Shown piece by piece: positions 18,498 to 28,121 of a stretch of DNA of 64,000 bases. Made by a program: the position numbers and the translations under genes. The DNA comes from Chlorobium sp. (lineage in GTDB: Bacteria > Bacteroidota > Chlorobiia > Chlorobiales > Chlorobiaceae): assembly GCA_028277485.1 (NCBI GenBank), contig JANQGE010000037.1, positions 1-64,000 on the forward strand, written 5' to 3'. Below the pieces are notes generated by a model. The model made no database searches. It saw only the letters and a list, made by a program, of their open reading frames with translations, and had not been told where the DNA came from. Position 1 is the stretch's first letter. Each line of letters starts with the position of its first letter.

Positions 18498-19664
18498 ATG
18501 AAAATTTCAAAGGCACAGCGTATTGCAGCGATTGCGACGGTGGTTGTTGCCGGTATTCTGATAGCAGTGATGATACCGTCTCCGCTTACAGTTGATTCCG
18601 AATCTATCAAGAGAGGCGAACTGACCGTAACTCTTGACGGCGAGGGCACGACAAGGGTGCGTGACAGCTTTACGGTTGCTTCCCCGGTGAACGGCAGGGT
18701 GGAGCGAATTACGCTTGAAGAGGGTGATCTTGTGCAGAAAAACAGCGTTGTGGCTCGTGTAACTCCCCCGCCGCTCAATGCCCGTGAGTTCGAAGAAGCG
18801 CAGGCCAGGACACGTTCGGCGGAGGCTGTGCTCGAAGCCGCCCGCGCTGGTGAGCGGCAGGTAAAGGTTGATCTGGACCGGGCAGCCAGAAAATTCGACC
18901 GCTACCGAAATCTCTACCGGAAAGGGGCAGTGGCGGCTGAAACTTTCGAGGATGTAAGAGCGACTTGGGAGGCGCTTCAAAAACAGCACCAGGCAGCTCT
19001 GCTCAATGTGAAATCAGCCCGCTATGACCTTGAAGCCGCCCGTTCGGCTATCGATCAGTCGGTAGACCGGAAAACCGTCGATATCCTTGCACCTGACAGC
19101 GGCAAGGTGCTCAGGGTGCTTGAAAAAAGTGAACGTGTTATCTCTGCAGGGACTCCACTGGTTGAAATAGGTAATCCCCGGGATATAGAAGTGGTTATCG
19201 ACGTGCTGTCCACGGATGCCGTAAAAGTTGAGCCCGGTCTGATGGTGCAGGTAGAGGGTTGGGGAGGAGGTGCGATGCTTCCCGGCGTCGTCCGGACTGT
19301 CGAACCGGCGGCCTTTACCAAGATTTCCGCGCTGGGTATCGAGGAGAAGCGGGTCAACATCATTGTTGATCTGGAAGAGCCGGAGTCAAATCTCGGCGAC
19401 AACTACCGAGTGCAGGCAAAAATCATCCTGTCGCGGGGTGACGATATTTTGCAGGTTCCTGTCAGTAGTATTTTCCGGAGTGGCAAGGGTTTGAACGTTT
19501 TTGTGATCAAGAAAGGCAAAGCGGTCAGGCAGCCGATAACGATTGGTCAGCGGGGAGCCTACTATGCAGAGGTTCTCGATGGACTTGCGGAGGGGGACAA
19601 GGTAGTGGTTCATCCTACGAATGACCTCGAGGACGGGATGAGGATCAAGGAGACGGAACGATGA
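18498..19664 (+). CDS. HlyD/MacA-type periplasmic adaptor (membrane fusion protein)
   Basis: The 388-aa product has one N-terminal membrane anchor (about 7-25), a lipoyl-like half (SPVNGRVERITLEEGDLV, about 57-74), a coiled-coil hairpin (about 90-180), and barrel domains ending in KVVVHPTNDLEDGMRI. It would connect the ABC permease to an outer-membrane channel. No TolC gene follows in this operon; instead a 38-codon ORF begins at an overlapping ATGA (19661) and soon stops, which may mark a lost gene. The only TolC in the window is at 56106. Confidence 0.9.
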   Translation: MKISKAQRIAAIATVVVAGILIAVMIPSPLTVDSESIKRGELTVTLDGEGTTRVRDSFTVASPVNGRVERITLEEGDLVQKNSVVARVTPPPLNAREFEEAQARTRSAEAVLEAARAGERQVKVDLDRAARKFDRYRNLYRKGAVAAETFEDVRATWEALQKQHQAALLNVKSARYDLEAARSAIDQSVDRKTVDILAPDSGKVLRVLEKSERVISAGTPLVEIGNPRDIEVVIDVLSTDAVKVEPGLMVQVEGWGGGAMLPGVVRTVEPAAFTKISALGIEEKRVNIIVDLEEPESNLGDNYRVQAKIILSRGDDILQVPVSSIFRSGKGLNVFVIKKGKAVRQPITIGQRGAYYAEVLDGLAEGDKVVVHPTNDLEDGMRIKETER

Positions 19665-19688
19665 AGGAACGACAACAAAGCCGGGTCA

Positions 19689-20273
19689 TCAGGTTGAGTA
19701 CGGGTTTTTCTCTTTATCCTGAGAGCGTTTGCCGGGGTAAATGTTGCAGCTCATCCCATAGAGATTGCAGGTGCTGACCGGTTTGCCGACCAGTTTCAAG
19801 TAGTAGTACAACTGTGCTTTGTGCTGGTTCAGGTGATGTACCATATGCAAAAGCCGCTGTCCGAGTATCATGGGGGTTCTTGTCCAGGGTGCCGGGGCGT
19901 ATTTTCCTGAAAGTTCTTCTTCGGAACATTTTTTCAGGCTTTTCAAAGCGAGCTTCCTGTCATCGGCAAGCAGTCTCCGGACGTTGGCGACGCTGTCAGC
20001 CGCAGGGAGCATGTCCGCTGACGGGAAGATCCGCTGCATTTCCAGTTCATCGAGGGAAAACTCTTCGCGGATGTCCCACGCACCGCTGATCAGGCCGTCA
20101 AAAGTACTGCCGCATGCATCGGTCATATGCATGAGCAGTTGACCCATGCTCATCCAGTTGCTTCCATGTTCGGGTTTCCAGTCGAGTTCGTCATCCCTGA
20201 CAAAGCTGACAAGATGGTCTGTGACGCCGTAAGTATATGCGATTTCATCAGAAAGCAGTTCTTTCCACTTCAT
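19689..20273 (-). CDS. DinB/YfiT-like four-helix protein
   Basis: The 194-aa protein has the DinB_2 pattern of metal-binding histidines: GQLLMHMTD in the N-terminal half and LLHMVHHLNQHKAQ near residues 152-165. DinB-like proteins are metal-dependent and often thiol-transferases, but the reaction is unknown here. The start at 20273 gives MKWKELLSDEIAYTYGVT, as in relatives; the frame continues upstream to 20339 without similarity. It converges on the adaptor gene. Confidence 0.85.
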   Translation of the reverse strand: MKWKELLSDEIAYTYGVTDHLVSFVRDDELDWKPEHGSNWMSMGQLLMHMTDACGSTFDGLISGAWDIREEFSLDELEMQRIFPSADMLPAADSVANVRRLLADDRKLALKSLKKCSEEELSGKYAPAPWTRTPMILGQRLLHMVHHLNQHKAQLYYYLKLVGKPVSTCNLYGMSCNIYPGKRSQDKEKNPYST

Positions 20274-20380
20274 ATTGCTAACTTGGAAGTTGTTCGGTGT
20301 ACGGGGGGAACTCTTAAAGTCGAATATACGCAAAATCATTGTGTGTTTTCACCGCCGACAGATGTTTTTTCTGTCCATTT

Positions 20381-22513
20381 TCAGTTTGCCTTTTCTCGAA
20401 ACGCTTTTTCCGAAATAGCTTCTTCAATGTTGGTTGATATGGTCAGGCTTCGCAGCAGGTCGAGCAAGTTCTGCTCAACGTTGAGGTTGAAATGGACCGG
20501 CCTTCCTTCCTGAAAAGAGGGATTGGAGCCTTTGACCTGCAGCCCGATCACGGATTGTCCGTCAGGCTCCATGTCGATGGAGGCTTGCAGCTCATTGTAA
20601 TGAAAATCCGAAAGTGCCGAATACGCGGTTTTGAGACTCTCATGCGCCATTGCTGTTTCTTCTTCAGAGGCTGTATAGATGATGCGCCCTTCTTTTTCAG
20701 CGCTCATTTTCCCCTGGTGTATTCTAAAGAGCGGTCCGTCCAGCTTAATGGGGAGGTTGCCGGTGAGCGTGCCGGATGTCGTTACTTTCGTTAAACCCTG
20801 ATGGTTGATCAACTCCTGAATGGGCACATGTTTCACCGAAAGGGTGAAATCGGCACGGTTTTCCTTGAAATCATAGGCGACACGGTCCGTAGCTATGGAC
20901 CCGCCGAGAGCGTTTGCTGTAAAATCCTCAAGTATTATCGTACTTGGTTGCGACCGGTCCTGCCCGAAGGTCAGGGAGCCTTTAAGGTTGTCGAGTTTAT
21001 AGGACCCATTTCCTTTTCTGCCCTCGAGGCTTTTCAGTCTGAACGTGATTTCGGTTTTTCCTGACGCTGTACGGTTGATTCTCATGTCAGGAGACGAGAA
21101 AGAGTAAAAACCTGGCATTGTATCCGAACCGAACATCTTCTTTTCCTCATTGTTCGGCTGTTCTTTCGGGGTATGCTTGATTTCTCCTGTTCCTGCAGAG
21201 AAGAGGTGCACGTTTTGCATACTGAACCCGCTCTGGGTGATTGAAAAGGGAATGGTGCCGTTCATTGGGGCGTTGAAAGAGCCGGAAAAATCTCCCAGAA
21301 GCTTCAGGGTGTTGCGTAAAGGGACATTGCGCATCCTGACGGTGAAGCTGGACTGCTGTTTATTCAGATCGTAATGAATTTTTTTTGTGCTGACATGTCC
21401 TCCCAGAAAAAAGCACGATATATCGCTCAGTGCAATACCCTGAAGAGCGTCTGCAGATGCTTGCAGTGTGATTACCGCGTTGAATTTCCTGACTGTTTCC
21501 GCTCCGCTGCCCGCAAGATCGATATGCAGCAGTGGAGCCCCTTCGTCAGAGTAGTAAGTAAGTTTTGTGCCGGGCTCCGAGCGTATGGAGGCATCTGCAA
21601 TGGTGATGATGGTATCACGGATGGTCATGGGGATTTTTCCGCTTACCGTACCCGTTCCATAAGGCTTGTCTGCTCTTTTGAAACCCGGTATTTCTTCGAG
21701 TCGCAGCTTTTCAAGCTGCAGCGTAAATGACGTTTCTCTTGATGGAATGTTATGCACAATGCGGTCGGTTGAGGCTTTCCATGTCAGAAGGTCAACGGTA
21801 CAGTTGGTAAGCACAATATGTCCTGACGAAAACGTTTCCGGCGTTAAAGCGACAACAGCTTCGAAGTTGCTCAAAGGGGTTGCCGATCCGTTTGCGAGAA
21901 GGCGTCTGACAAGGAGTTTTTCGGCTGCTTGCCCCCAATTTTTTTCACGGGAGATGGCAATAGTGTAATCGATGCCCTCCAGTGAGAGCTTCTCTTTCGT
22001 GACATCCGCTCCCCTGACTGCGTAGGTAAATGAATCCGGTTGAAAGAAGGCGGTATTGCCGTTATTCGACAATTGCCCTTTTCCCAGGATTTGCGGAGTC
22101 CAATCGGTGAAGGCGATGTCACCATCGTTGAACGTTGCGTGCAGTGAGTCTGCTGAAAGGTCGAAATCAACCGGTACTGCAGAACCGGTTAACAGGGAAA
22201 AAACAGCTTCGAAAAAATTGTTCGAAAGAAACCGGTATGCAAGTTTCCCCCTGTCGATACGGATGGAATAAGTGTTTGATAAAGTGTTCCCGGGCAATGT
22301 TGTTGCCGGGACGGAAGATATCTCAAGAGCATCAAAAGTGGTCGAGGTGAATGTCGGACGTCCGGGTTTTTCAATGCGAACGACAACATTTTTGCCTGCC
22401 GCCGCTTTCCCGGCCATTTCGGTGATCAGCCACGGGGAGGCCAGCCATAGGGAAAACCCTGCTGAAGCAAGCAGCAGGGCAGCCGTCAGCAGTAGGCGAA
22501 TGAGCCATTTCAT
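20381..22513 (-). CDS. ydbH: YdbH-family intermembrane bridge protein (AsmA-like)
   Basis: The 710-aa product has one N-terminal inner-membrane helix (about 4-28) followed by a long, beta-rich periplasmic part that ends in the YdbH-type C-terminal domain (about 560-700). YdbH belongs to the AsmA-like proteins thought to form a hydrophobic groove carrying phospholipid from inner to outer membrane, together with YnbE and YdbL. Both partner genes lie directly upstream here (ynbE-ydbL-ydbH, minus strand), which strongly supports the call. GGAGAG precedes the ATG. Confidence 0.85.
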   Translation of the reverse strand: MKWLIRLLLTAALLLASAGFSLWLASPWLITEMAGKAAAGKNVVVRIEKPGRPTFTSTTFDALEISSVPATTLPGNTLSNTYSIRIDRGKLAYRFLSNNFFEAVFSLLTGSAVPVDFDLSADSLHATFNDGDIAFTDWTPQILGKGQLSNNGNTAFFQPDSFTYAVRGADVTKEKLSLEGIDYTIAISREKNWGQAAEKLLVRRLLANGSATPLSNFEAVVALTPETFSSGHIVLTNCTVDLLTWKASTDRIVHNIPSRETSFTLQLEKLRLEEIPGFKRADKPYGTGTVSGKIPMTIRDTIITIADASIRSEPGTKLTYYSDEGAPLLHIDLAGSGAETVRKFNAVITLQASADALQGIALSDISCFFLGGHVSTKKIHYDLNKQQSSFTVRMRNVPLRNTLKLLGDFSGSFNAPMNGTIPFSITQSGFSMQNVHLFSAGTGEIKHTPKEQPNNEEKKMFGSDTMPGFYSFSSPDMRINRTASGKTEITFRLKSLEGRKGNGSYKLDNLKGSLTFGQDRSQPSTIILEDFTANALGGSIATDRVAYDFKENRADFTLSVKHVPIQELINHQGLTKVTTSGTLTGNLPIKLDGPLFRIHQGKMSAEKEGRIIYTASEEETAMAHESLKTAYSALSDFHYNELQASIDMEPDGQSVIGLQVKGSNPSFQEGRPVHFNLNVEQNLLDLLRSLTISTNIEEAISEKAFREKAN

Positions 22514-22645
22514 GCGTTTCTCTCCGCGAAAAAACCATGCCGCGTTAGGCAGTGCCTGGATCTCATGTGTTTGCTGCGCCGCGGCAGCGAGGCTTCCTTA
22601 CGCCTAACGCTCGAATCTCCCGCTACAAGGTTTATTGTCGAGCCT

Positions 22646-23002
22646 TTATTTTTGTGACCAATTTCCCTGAATACGGATCCAGGTACCTGAGGGGAGGGTA
22701 GCATAGATTTTTTGAAACATCAGCTTCCCCACATCTTCCACGCTCACATTGTTCTGCCCGGAGATTCTCTGATATTCGGCTTCACGCTGTGTATTTATCC
22801 GATCGATCAACGGTTGGGCTTCGCTGCCTGCGCCTGGAGGAATTGCCAGGAGTCCGCTGTCGGTTTCTCCCGCAAGTCCTGTTGAGCGTGCAGTATCGAG
22901 ATCAAGCGCAAAAACGGGTGATGAAAAGACGGCGAGCAGCATCATCACGGTCAATGTTTTCAGCACGTTTGGCCCGGAAAAATATGGTAATCTCTTGAGC
23001 AT
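22646..23002 (-). CDS. ydbL: YdbL-family periplasmic protein (DUF1318)
   Basis: The 118-aa product has a signal peptide (about 1-33, ending VFA) and the YdbL domain: ARSTGLAGETDSGLL, then INTQREAEYQRISGQNNVSVEDVG and a C-terminal GTWIRIQGNW. In enterobacteria YdbL assists assembly of the YnbE-YdbH bridge. AAGGAGACACC before ATG 23002 decides the start over the in-frame ATG at 23026. It lies 10 bp after ynbE. Confidence 0.9.
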   Translation of the reverse strand: MLKRLPYFSGPNVLKTLTVMMLLAVFSSPVFALDLDTARSTGLAGETDSGLLAIPPGAGSEAQPLIDRINTQREAEYQRISGQNNVSVEDVGKLMFQKIYATLPSGTWIRIQGNWSQK

Positions 23003-23012
23003 GGTGTCTCCT

Positions 23013-23213
23013 TTAGAAAAGTTCATTTTTGTTCGTGAGCAGGTCTTCGAGCTCCTTATCGACCTTTACCCTTATTTCGTGGTCAATCTTGATATTCATG
23101 TTGATCGTGATCGGTTTGTCAGGTGCTTCAACCTTGACGGTCGGTTTGCATGAAGCAAGCATGACAAATCCTGTCAGAATGAACGGGGCGGTTTTTCTGG
23201 TTACTGTATTCAT
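23013..23213 (-). CDS. ynbE: YnbE-family lipoprotein
   Basis: The 66-aa product is a small outer-membrane lipoprotein with lipobox MLASC and the YnbE core PDKPITINMNIKIDHEIRV. YnbE is proposed to form a beta-stranded outer-membrane end of the YdbH bridge. ATG 23213 was chosen, which places the signal peptide at the N-terminus; the frame is open to 23270. It is first in the ynbE-ydbL-ydbH operon. Confidence 0.88.
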   Translation of the reverse strand: MNTVTRKTAPFILTGFVMLASCKPTVKVEAPDKPITINMNIKIDHEIRVKVDKELEDLLTNKNELF

Positions 23214-23421
23214 GGTTATGCCGGTGTTGGTCCGAAATTTTTCTGTTAGGAGTACTCTCCGACAGGGCAAGGTTGCAGGTTTTCAATGGTGCGGCATGTG
23301 CACCGGGACTCGGTGATTTTCCTGTGAAACCCTGTCGGAGAAAAGAGCTTACTGTGGTTGCGCATTCCCGATAACGCATACATTATAACAAAATTAGTAC
23401 ATATACGGCACAGATTGTTGG

Positions 23422-23967
23422 CTAAAGGTAGTTCATTGCTATATCGAGCACGATTTTTTCACGATCGAGCACAAAGCCCGATTCATCGAAACCAGGAGGA
23501 CCGAACCTGATTTTCGGGTTGTTTGAAGTGCCGAACCCTTCCTTTGGTTTACCGATCCAGGTTTTATCCATCTTTCTGTTACTGTTTTCATCATGCAGGA
23601 TGCTGACAGCGTACCTTCCGTAAGGGATGTTTTGGAGGACGATTTCCAGAGAAGCTCCGTTTATTTCCGTACTTGCTACTGCAAAGGCCTTTTCCGGCTT
23701 GTCCGGAAATCCCTCTTCTGCACGGAAAAGTGCTATGCCGAGTTTGCCTTCGGAATTTCTGATGTTATCAATGCGGACCGATATGCTTCCTCTGGGCCCA
23801 GGCTTATTTGCGGCATCTGCTGCATTGTTGAATTTCAAGGAAATGACCTGCTCCGTGTTCAGTGCGGCTTGCTGCTCGGCAAACAGGGATGAGGAAGCGG
23901 GCGGCAGCAGGAGTAATAAGGGGATCGTTACAAAATATTTCACAGGACTAAAACATGCTTTTTTCAC
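23422..23967 (-). CDS. DUF2141 secreted protein
   Basis: The 181-aa product has a signal peptide (about 1-30) and the DUF2141 domain: VRIDNIRNSEGKLGIALF, then IPYGRYAVSILHDENSNRKMD, and GFGTSNNPK. The fold is probably a beta-sandwich in the periplasm or at the surface; the DENSNRKMD loop looks Ca-binding-like. Function is unknown. It lies upstream of the ynbE operon on the same strand with a gap of about 200 bp. Confidence 0.85.
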   Translation of the reverse strand: MKKACFSPVKYFVTIPLLLLLPPASSSLFAEQQAALNTEQVISLKFNNAADAANKPGPRGSISVRIDNIRNSEGKLGIALFRAEEGFPDKPEKAFAVASTEINGASLEIVLQNIPYGRYAVSILHDENSNRKMDKTWIGKPKEGFGTSNNPKIRFGPPGFDESGFVLDREKIVLDIAMNYL

Positions 23968-24354
23968 TTTCGGTAATGGCTTTATCGATTGCTTTTCCTT
24001 TCACCATTGTCAAGCCGCTCCAGGTAGGCAACCTTTTCACTTGCCTGACCTGTGAGCTCGTATTTGGACTGATCAACTTTCATAACTTAGTTTCCCCGTC
24101 GCTTTTTTTCCAAAAACTTTTGATCCGGTCGTACTGTGTTGTACAGTCGTCATTAACACCTAAACTGAGCGTTTCAGCGAATGCTCAAAAATGTAAATCT
24201 ATTGAAAACAGTCACTTATAATACACTTATCATGTGATTATCCTTCACCTGTCGGGTGAAAGTGAAAAGGCATGTTCGACAATCGCTCGATTTAGGTAAC
24301 GCTTTTAACCTGAATAATTGTCAGGCCATTGTTGTGAAATTAGTATTTTTGAAC
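23968..24354. other. Intergenic region without a recognisable gene
   Basis: Divergent promoters are expected here. A TATAAT at 24217-24222 lies about 130 bp before the nucleotidase start, and TTCACC/GGTGAA forms a short inverted repeat at 24243-24259. The open frame at 23955-24221 has a composition unlike a protein and is not called. Confidence 0.3.
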
Positions 24355-24933
24355 ATGGGAAAAGCTGAAAAAGAGATGCCGGTTATCGGGATTGATCTTG
24401 ACGGCGTGTGTGCGGATTTTTACGGACGCATGCGGGAAATTGCGGCTGAATGGTTCGAGCTGCCGGTCGAATCATTGACGGACGATGTGTCCTACGGTTT
24501 GAAAGAGTGGGGGATTTCAGGTAAAAAGCAGTATGAAAGCCTTCATCGTTATGCGCTTAACCAGAAGGAGCTTTTCAAGACCATGCCCATGATTCCCGGC
24601 ACAAGAAAATATCTGAGAAAGCTTTCCGATGAGGGGTACCACATCAGGATCATTACGCATCGATTGTTCATTCACTATTCGCATGCCTCGGCGGTTCAGC
24701 AGACGATAGCGTGGCTGGACGGTCACGGTATTCCTTACTGGGATCTTTGTTTCATGAAAGAAAAATCGCAAGTCGGCGCGGATATCTATGTTGAGGACAA
24801 CCCCGATAATGTTATGCAGTTACGGACAAAGGGATTTCATACGATCTGTTTTGCTAACAGTACCAATAAGAATGTAGCCCCTCCCCGTGCGGCTTTATGG
24901 AGTGAGGTATATGAAATGATCCATGAACTGTAA
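24355..24933 (+). CDS. HAD-superfamily 5'(3')-deoxyribonucleotidase-like protein
   Basis: The 192-aa protein starts with the HAD nucleophile motif [11 protein letters not shown] (Asp14 and Asp16 from ATG 24355) and has IITHRLF as motif II, a Lys in [16 protein letters not shown] and the acidic motif IYVEDNPDN. This layout matches the NT5C family that dephosphorylates deoxynucleotides. An alternative start at 24376 would give [10 protein letters not shown]. It is a single-gene unit. Confidence 0.85.
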   Translation: MGKAEKEMPVIGIDLDGVCADFYGRMREIAAEWFELPVESLTDDVSYGLKEWGISGKKQYESLHRYALNQKELFKTMPMIPGTRKYLRKLSDEGYHIRIITHRLFIHYSHASAVQQTIAWLDGHGIPYWDLCFMKEKSQVGADIYVEDNPDNVMQLRTKGFHTICFANSTNKNVAPPRAALWSEVYEMIHEL

Positions 24934-24957
24934 GGTGTTATTCGGCATATCAAGCAC

Positions 24958-26142
24958 TTACGTACCGCTGATATAGAAACAGGCAAACTTCAGGTAATGC
25001 GTTTCCGGCATTGAAAGCAGCACCGGATGATCTGCCGGCTGGGAATTCCTGAAGACAAGACGGAGCTGTTTTTTTATTGGGGCCGACGCCTGACGAATGG
25101 TTTCCAGAAAGTCATCCTCAGAAACATGACGGGAGCAGGATGCCGTTGCCAGAAACCCCCCGTGCTTGACAAGTTGAAGCCCCAGCCGGTTAAGTTTTTT
25201 ATAGGCATGCAGAGCTGAGGGCAGGTTTTTGCGGCTTTTGGTGAAACTTGGCGGATCGAGTATGACAAGGTCGTACGATTGCCGCTCCTCGATCAATCGG
25301 TTCATCACCTCGAATGCATCTCCCTGGATCAAGGCGTAGTTCGAGAGCTTGTTCAATTGCGTGTTTTCTTCGGCGCGCTTCAGTGCGTCATGAGAAATGT
25401 CAACCATTGTTGCCGATGCGGCACCGCCGTACAGTGCATTCAGGCCGAATCCGCCGTCATTTGCAAACACATCGAGTGTCTCCGCTTTTCCCGCCAGCCT
25501 GCGGATCATGCGCCGGTTATCCCTCTGGTCAAGAAAGAAACCGGTTTTATGTCCTTCGAGGAGATTGATTTTGTATTGCAGCCCGGTGTCATGGATGATT
25601 TGGACGGTATCCTTTTCCAATCCATGAACGACTTTTTTGTGGAGAGGCAGTCCCTCCAGTTCCCGAAGTATCGATTCGTTTCGCAGGACGATGGACGAAG
25701 GTGTGAAAAGACCGGCAAGAACATTGCAGATAAGCGGCAGGTGCCGGTCCATTCCGGCCGAGAATGCCTGCAGGACAAAAGCACTGTTGAAACGGTCGAT
25801 TACAAGGCCCGGCAGCCCGTCGGATTCTCCATGTACCAGCCTGAATGCGTTTGTGTCTTCTTCGGGATAAAACTTTTTGCGCAGATCGAGAGCGTTAAGG
25901 ATTTTTTTTCTGAAAAATTCATCGTCGGGGATTTCGCCTGTCCTTGACAGCAGGCGGAAAGAGATCAGGGAGTTGGGATTGTAAAAACCGGTACCGATAA
26001 ATTGCTTGTCATGGGTGTAGAGCTTGACCGTTTCCCCTGCGGTGATGTTTTTGGGCAGCGACTGGAGCTCATTGCTGAATGACCAGAGATGGCCTTTGAA
26101 CAGTCTGCGGTGTTCTTTAGGTTTAAGGTATAGGGAGTGCAT
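24958..26142 (-). CDS. rlmI: RlmI-type 23S rRNA cytosine-C5 methyltransferase
   Basis: The 394-aa product has an N-terminal PUA domain (about 1-80), an EEHD-like linker and a C-terminal class I methyltransferase: [15 protein letters not shown] as the SAM motif I (about 224-238), [11 protein letters not shown] (about 297-307) and ATASCSRHV with the catalytic Cys. Members methylate C1962 of E. coli 23S rRNA. Length and domain order are normal. The start at 26142 gives [20 protein letters not shown], as in relatives. Confidence 0.88.
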   Translation of the reverse strand: MHSLYLKPKEHRRLFKGHLWSFSNELQSLPKNITAGETVKLYTHDKQFIGTGFYNPNSLISFRLLSRTGEIPDDEFFRKKILNALDLRKKFYPEEDTNAFRLVHGESDGLPGLVIDRFNSAFVLQAFSAGMDRHLPLICNVLAGLFTPSSIVLRNESILRELEGLPLHKKVVHGLEKDTVQIIHDTGLQYKINLLEGHKTGFFLDQRDNRRMIRRLAGKAETLDVFANDGGFGLNALYGGAASATMVDISHDALKRAEENTQLNKLSNYALIQGDAFEVMNRLIEERQSYDLVILDPPSFTKSRKNLPSALHAYKKLNRLGLQLVKHGGFLATASCSRHVSEDDFLETIRQASAPIKKQLRLVFRNSQPADHPVLLSMPETHYLKFACFYISGT

Positions 26143-26319
26143 GGCGGTACAAATTACATAGAGATGCCTACAATTGTCCGGATGTAACGGCAGCGATCAA
26201 TGTAGGTACAATAAAAAAAGAACTTAAGAAAGAAGAATATTGGCGATATTCCCTTTACTTTCGGGCGCTGTATGGCGAGCTCCGGCGATAAGCAAATGAT
26301 ATCCTGACTGATCTAAGCA

Positions 26320-27180
26320 ATGAAACAACCACTGAATAGCCTGCTGTGTTGTGTTTTGGTAATTTTTCTGGCAGGATGTGCGGATTTCAAAACCGTAACG
26401 GTTGAGAAGTGGCCATCGGAAAATGTTGAACTCAGCGATGACCTCGCCGAGCTGTACCGTGACGTTTCCGAAACATCCAGGGGCGTAAAGGCGCTTGACG
26501 GATATGCGGATATCTGGATAAAGACGCCGAAGAGAGAGGAACGGGTATACAGCAATATTCAACTCATGAGAGAAAAGGATATGCGCATTATCGTTAGCTC
26601 GGGTATCATGGGATGGCCTGTAGCCGATATGTTTTTCCGCCCTGATTCTCTGTTTGTTCACGATATGCTCAATAACCGGCTGCTTGTCGGGGGCAACCGC
26701 CCGGACAACATCGAGAAGATCATTGGATTGAGGTCGGGATATGAGCTCCTTTCGGGTGCTTTGTCGGGGATCATCCCCGTAGATGAGCCTCTGCAAGCTA
26801 TAGAGTCCGTGCGTAAGGGCGGGGAGCGAATAAGTTATACCATCATGACGTCAGCCGGGAAGAAAAAGCTGCTTGTCAATTCCCTCACCCGCAATATGGA
26901 AGGGATGTTGATCAGCGATTCGCTCGGCAGAAAACAGATGGAGATGTACTTCAGGAGATTCGCTCCGTATACCCTGGAAGGAAAAATCGTCAATCTTCCG
27001 GAGGAGATCAATGTCTTGATGTTCAATCCGCGTCTTGACGGCGGCGGTAGACACGAGCTGGTAATTGTTTACGATGAACGCACCATTAATCCGAGGGAGC
27101 TTGAGATTCGGTACCGTCTTCCGAGAAAGGCAAAGGTGATCGACTTGGATAGGGTTGTCGGAATCCTCCCCTGGATGTAG
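26320..27180 (+). CDS. DUF4292 outer-membrane-type lipoprotein (LolA/LolB-like fold)
   Basis: The 286-aa lipoprotein has a signal peptide with lipobox FLAGC (Cys20). The mature part matches DUF4292: GYADIWIKTPKREERVYSNI, IVSSGIMGWPVADMFF and a C-terminal INPRELEIRYRLP. The family has a LolA/LolB-like beta-sheet that may bind acyl chains. Function is unproven. It stands alone and converges with the superoxide dismutase gene. Confidence 0.8.
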   Translation: MKQPLNSLLCCVLVIFLAGCADFKTVTVEKWPSENVELSDDLAELYRDVSETSRGVKALDGYADIWIKTPKREERVYSNIQLMREKDMRIIVSSGIMGWPVADMFFRPDSLFVHDMLNNRLLVGGNRPDNIEKIIGLRSGYELLSGALSGIIPVDEPLQAIESVRKGGERISYTIMTSAGKKKLLVNSLTRNMEGMLISDSLGRKQMEMYFRRFAPYTLEGKIVNLPEEINVLMFNPRLDGGGRHELVIVYDERTINPRELEIRYRLPRKAKVIDLDRVVGILPWM

Positions 27181-27303
27181 AAGGGCTTTGAATAAACTGC
27201 TTGGCATTCCGATAGCTTTTCTTCCGAACTGCGGCGTTGAGCGGAAAATAAACAGTCCCGAACTCGGAGCCTTTGCTGTTGAAATTTACTAATTAACTCA
27301 TTT

Positions 27304-27909
27304 TTACACCTGTGCGTCAAGGAAGTTCTTCGAGGCGAATGTCCAGTTCAAAAGCTCATCGATGACTGCAGATATGTAATCCGGCCGTCGGTTCTGGTAA
27401 TCGAGATAGTATGCGTGCTCCCAGACATCAATCGTAAGGATCGGGAACATGCCATTTGTAAGAGGAGTCTGGGCGTTGGCGGTTTTCACGACTTTTAACA
27501 GTCCCTTGTCAAGTACAAGCCATGCCCATCCGCTGCCGAACTGCGTTGCCGCGGCATTGGCGAGTTCTTCCTTGAATTTCTCATAGCTGCCAAAATCGGC
27601 ATCAATTTTCTCCGCGATCTCTCCCGAGGGAATGCCCCCGCCGTTTGGAGAAAGGCTGTTCCAGTAAAAGGTGTGATTCCATGCCTGGGCACCGTTATTG
27701 AACACGCCGACCTTATCCGGATTGTTTGCTGTTGCGACAATAACATCTTCAATGCTCTGGTCATCATGAGGTGTGCCGGCTACCATATCGTTGTATTTTT
27801 TTACATAAGTAGCATGATGTTTTCCATAATGGAAGCTGATGGTATTTGCCGAGATGTGAGGTTCAAGCGCATTTTCCGCGTATGGAAGTGCTGGTTGTGT
27901 GTATGCCAT
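27304..27909 (-). CDS. sodB: Superoxide dismutase, iron type
   Basis: The 201-aa enzyme disproportionates superoxide in the cytoplasm. The metal ligands are His27, His79 (AWNHTFYW), Asp161 and His165 (DVWEHAYYLDY). Gln75 in NNGAQAW is the residue characteristic of Fe-SOD. It has no signal peptide. For an anaerobic phototroph it is an oxygen-defence enzyme. The gap of about 120 bp to the convergent lipoprotein gene holds nothing obvious. Confidence 0.95.
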   Translation of the reverse strand: MAYTQPALPYAENALEPHISANTISFHYGKHHATYVKKYNDMVAGTPHDDQSIEDVIVATANNPDKVGVFNNGAQAWNHTFYWNSLSPNGGGIPSGEIAEKIDADFGSYEKFKEELANAAATQFGSGWAWLVLDKGLLKVVKTANAQTPLTNGMFPILTIDVWEHAYYLDYQNRRPDYISAVIDELLNWTFASKNFLDAQV

Positions 27910-28074
27910 GAGAATGAAGTGTTTAAATTTAGTAGTGCCTGAAGAGCAGGGGAATCTGGTTTTTTAACTATCGGTATAAAGATTTAGTTTCTCATGCGGA
28001 TCAGTTTTTTCAATTAATTCCTCCCGCCTCTTCTTATCTTTTGAATTCTGGACCGGCTTCTTATCATTATTGTT

Positions 28075-28107
28075 CCGTGATGTATGCAGCAGTATGGAGG
28101 TGCCCTA
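28075..28107 (-). repeat. Degenerate half copy of the dispersed repeat
   Basis: On the minus strand it reads TAGGGCACCTCCATACTGCT and then GCATACATCACGG, recognisable as the left half with several changes. It ends 14 bp before the next ATG, and AAGGAG follows directly. Confidence 0.65.
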
Positions 28108-28121
28108 AAGAAGGAGTATAG

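Noticed and set aside
23955..24221. 88-codon ORF between DUF2141 and the nucleotidase gene
   Set aside because: It overlaps the signal-peptide region of the DUF2141 gene, has no ribosome-binding site and no protein-like pattern.
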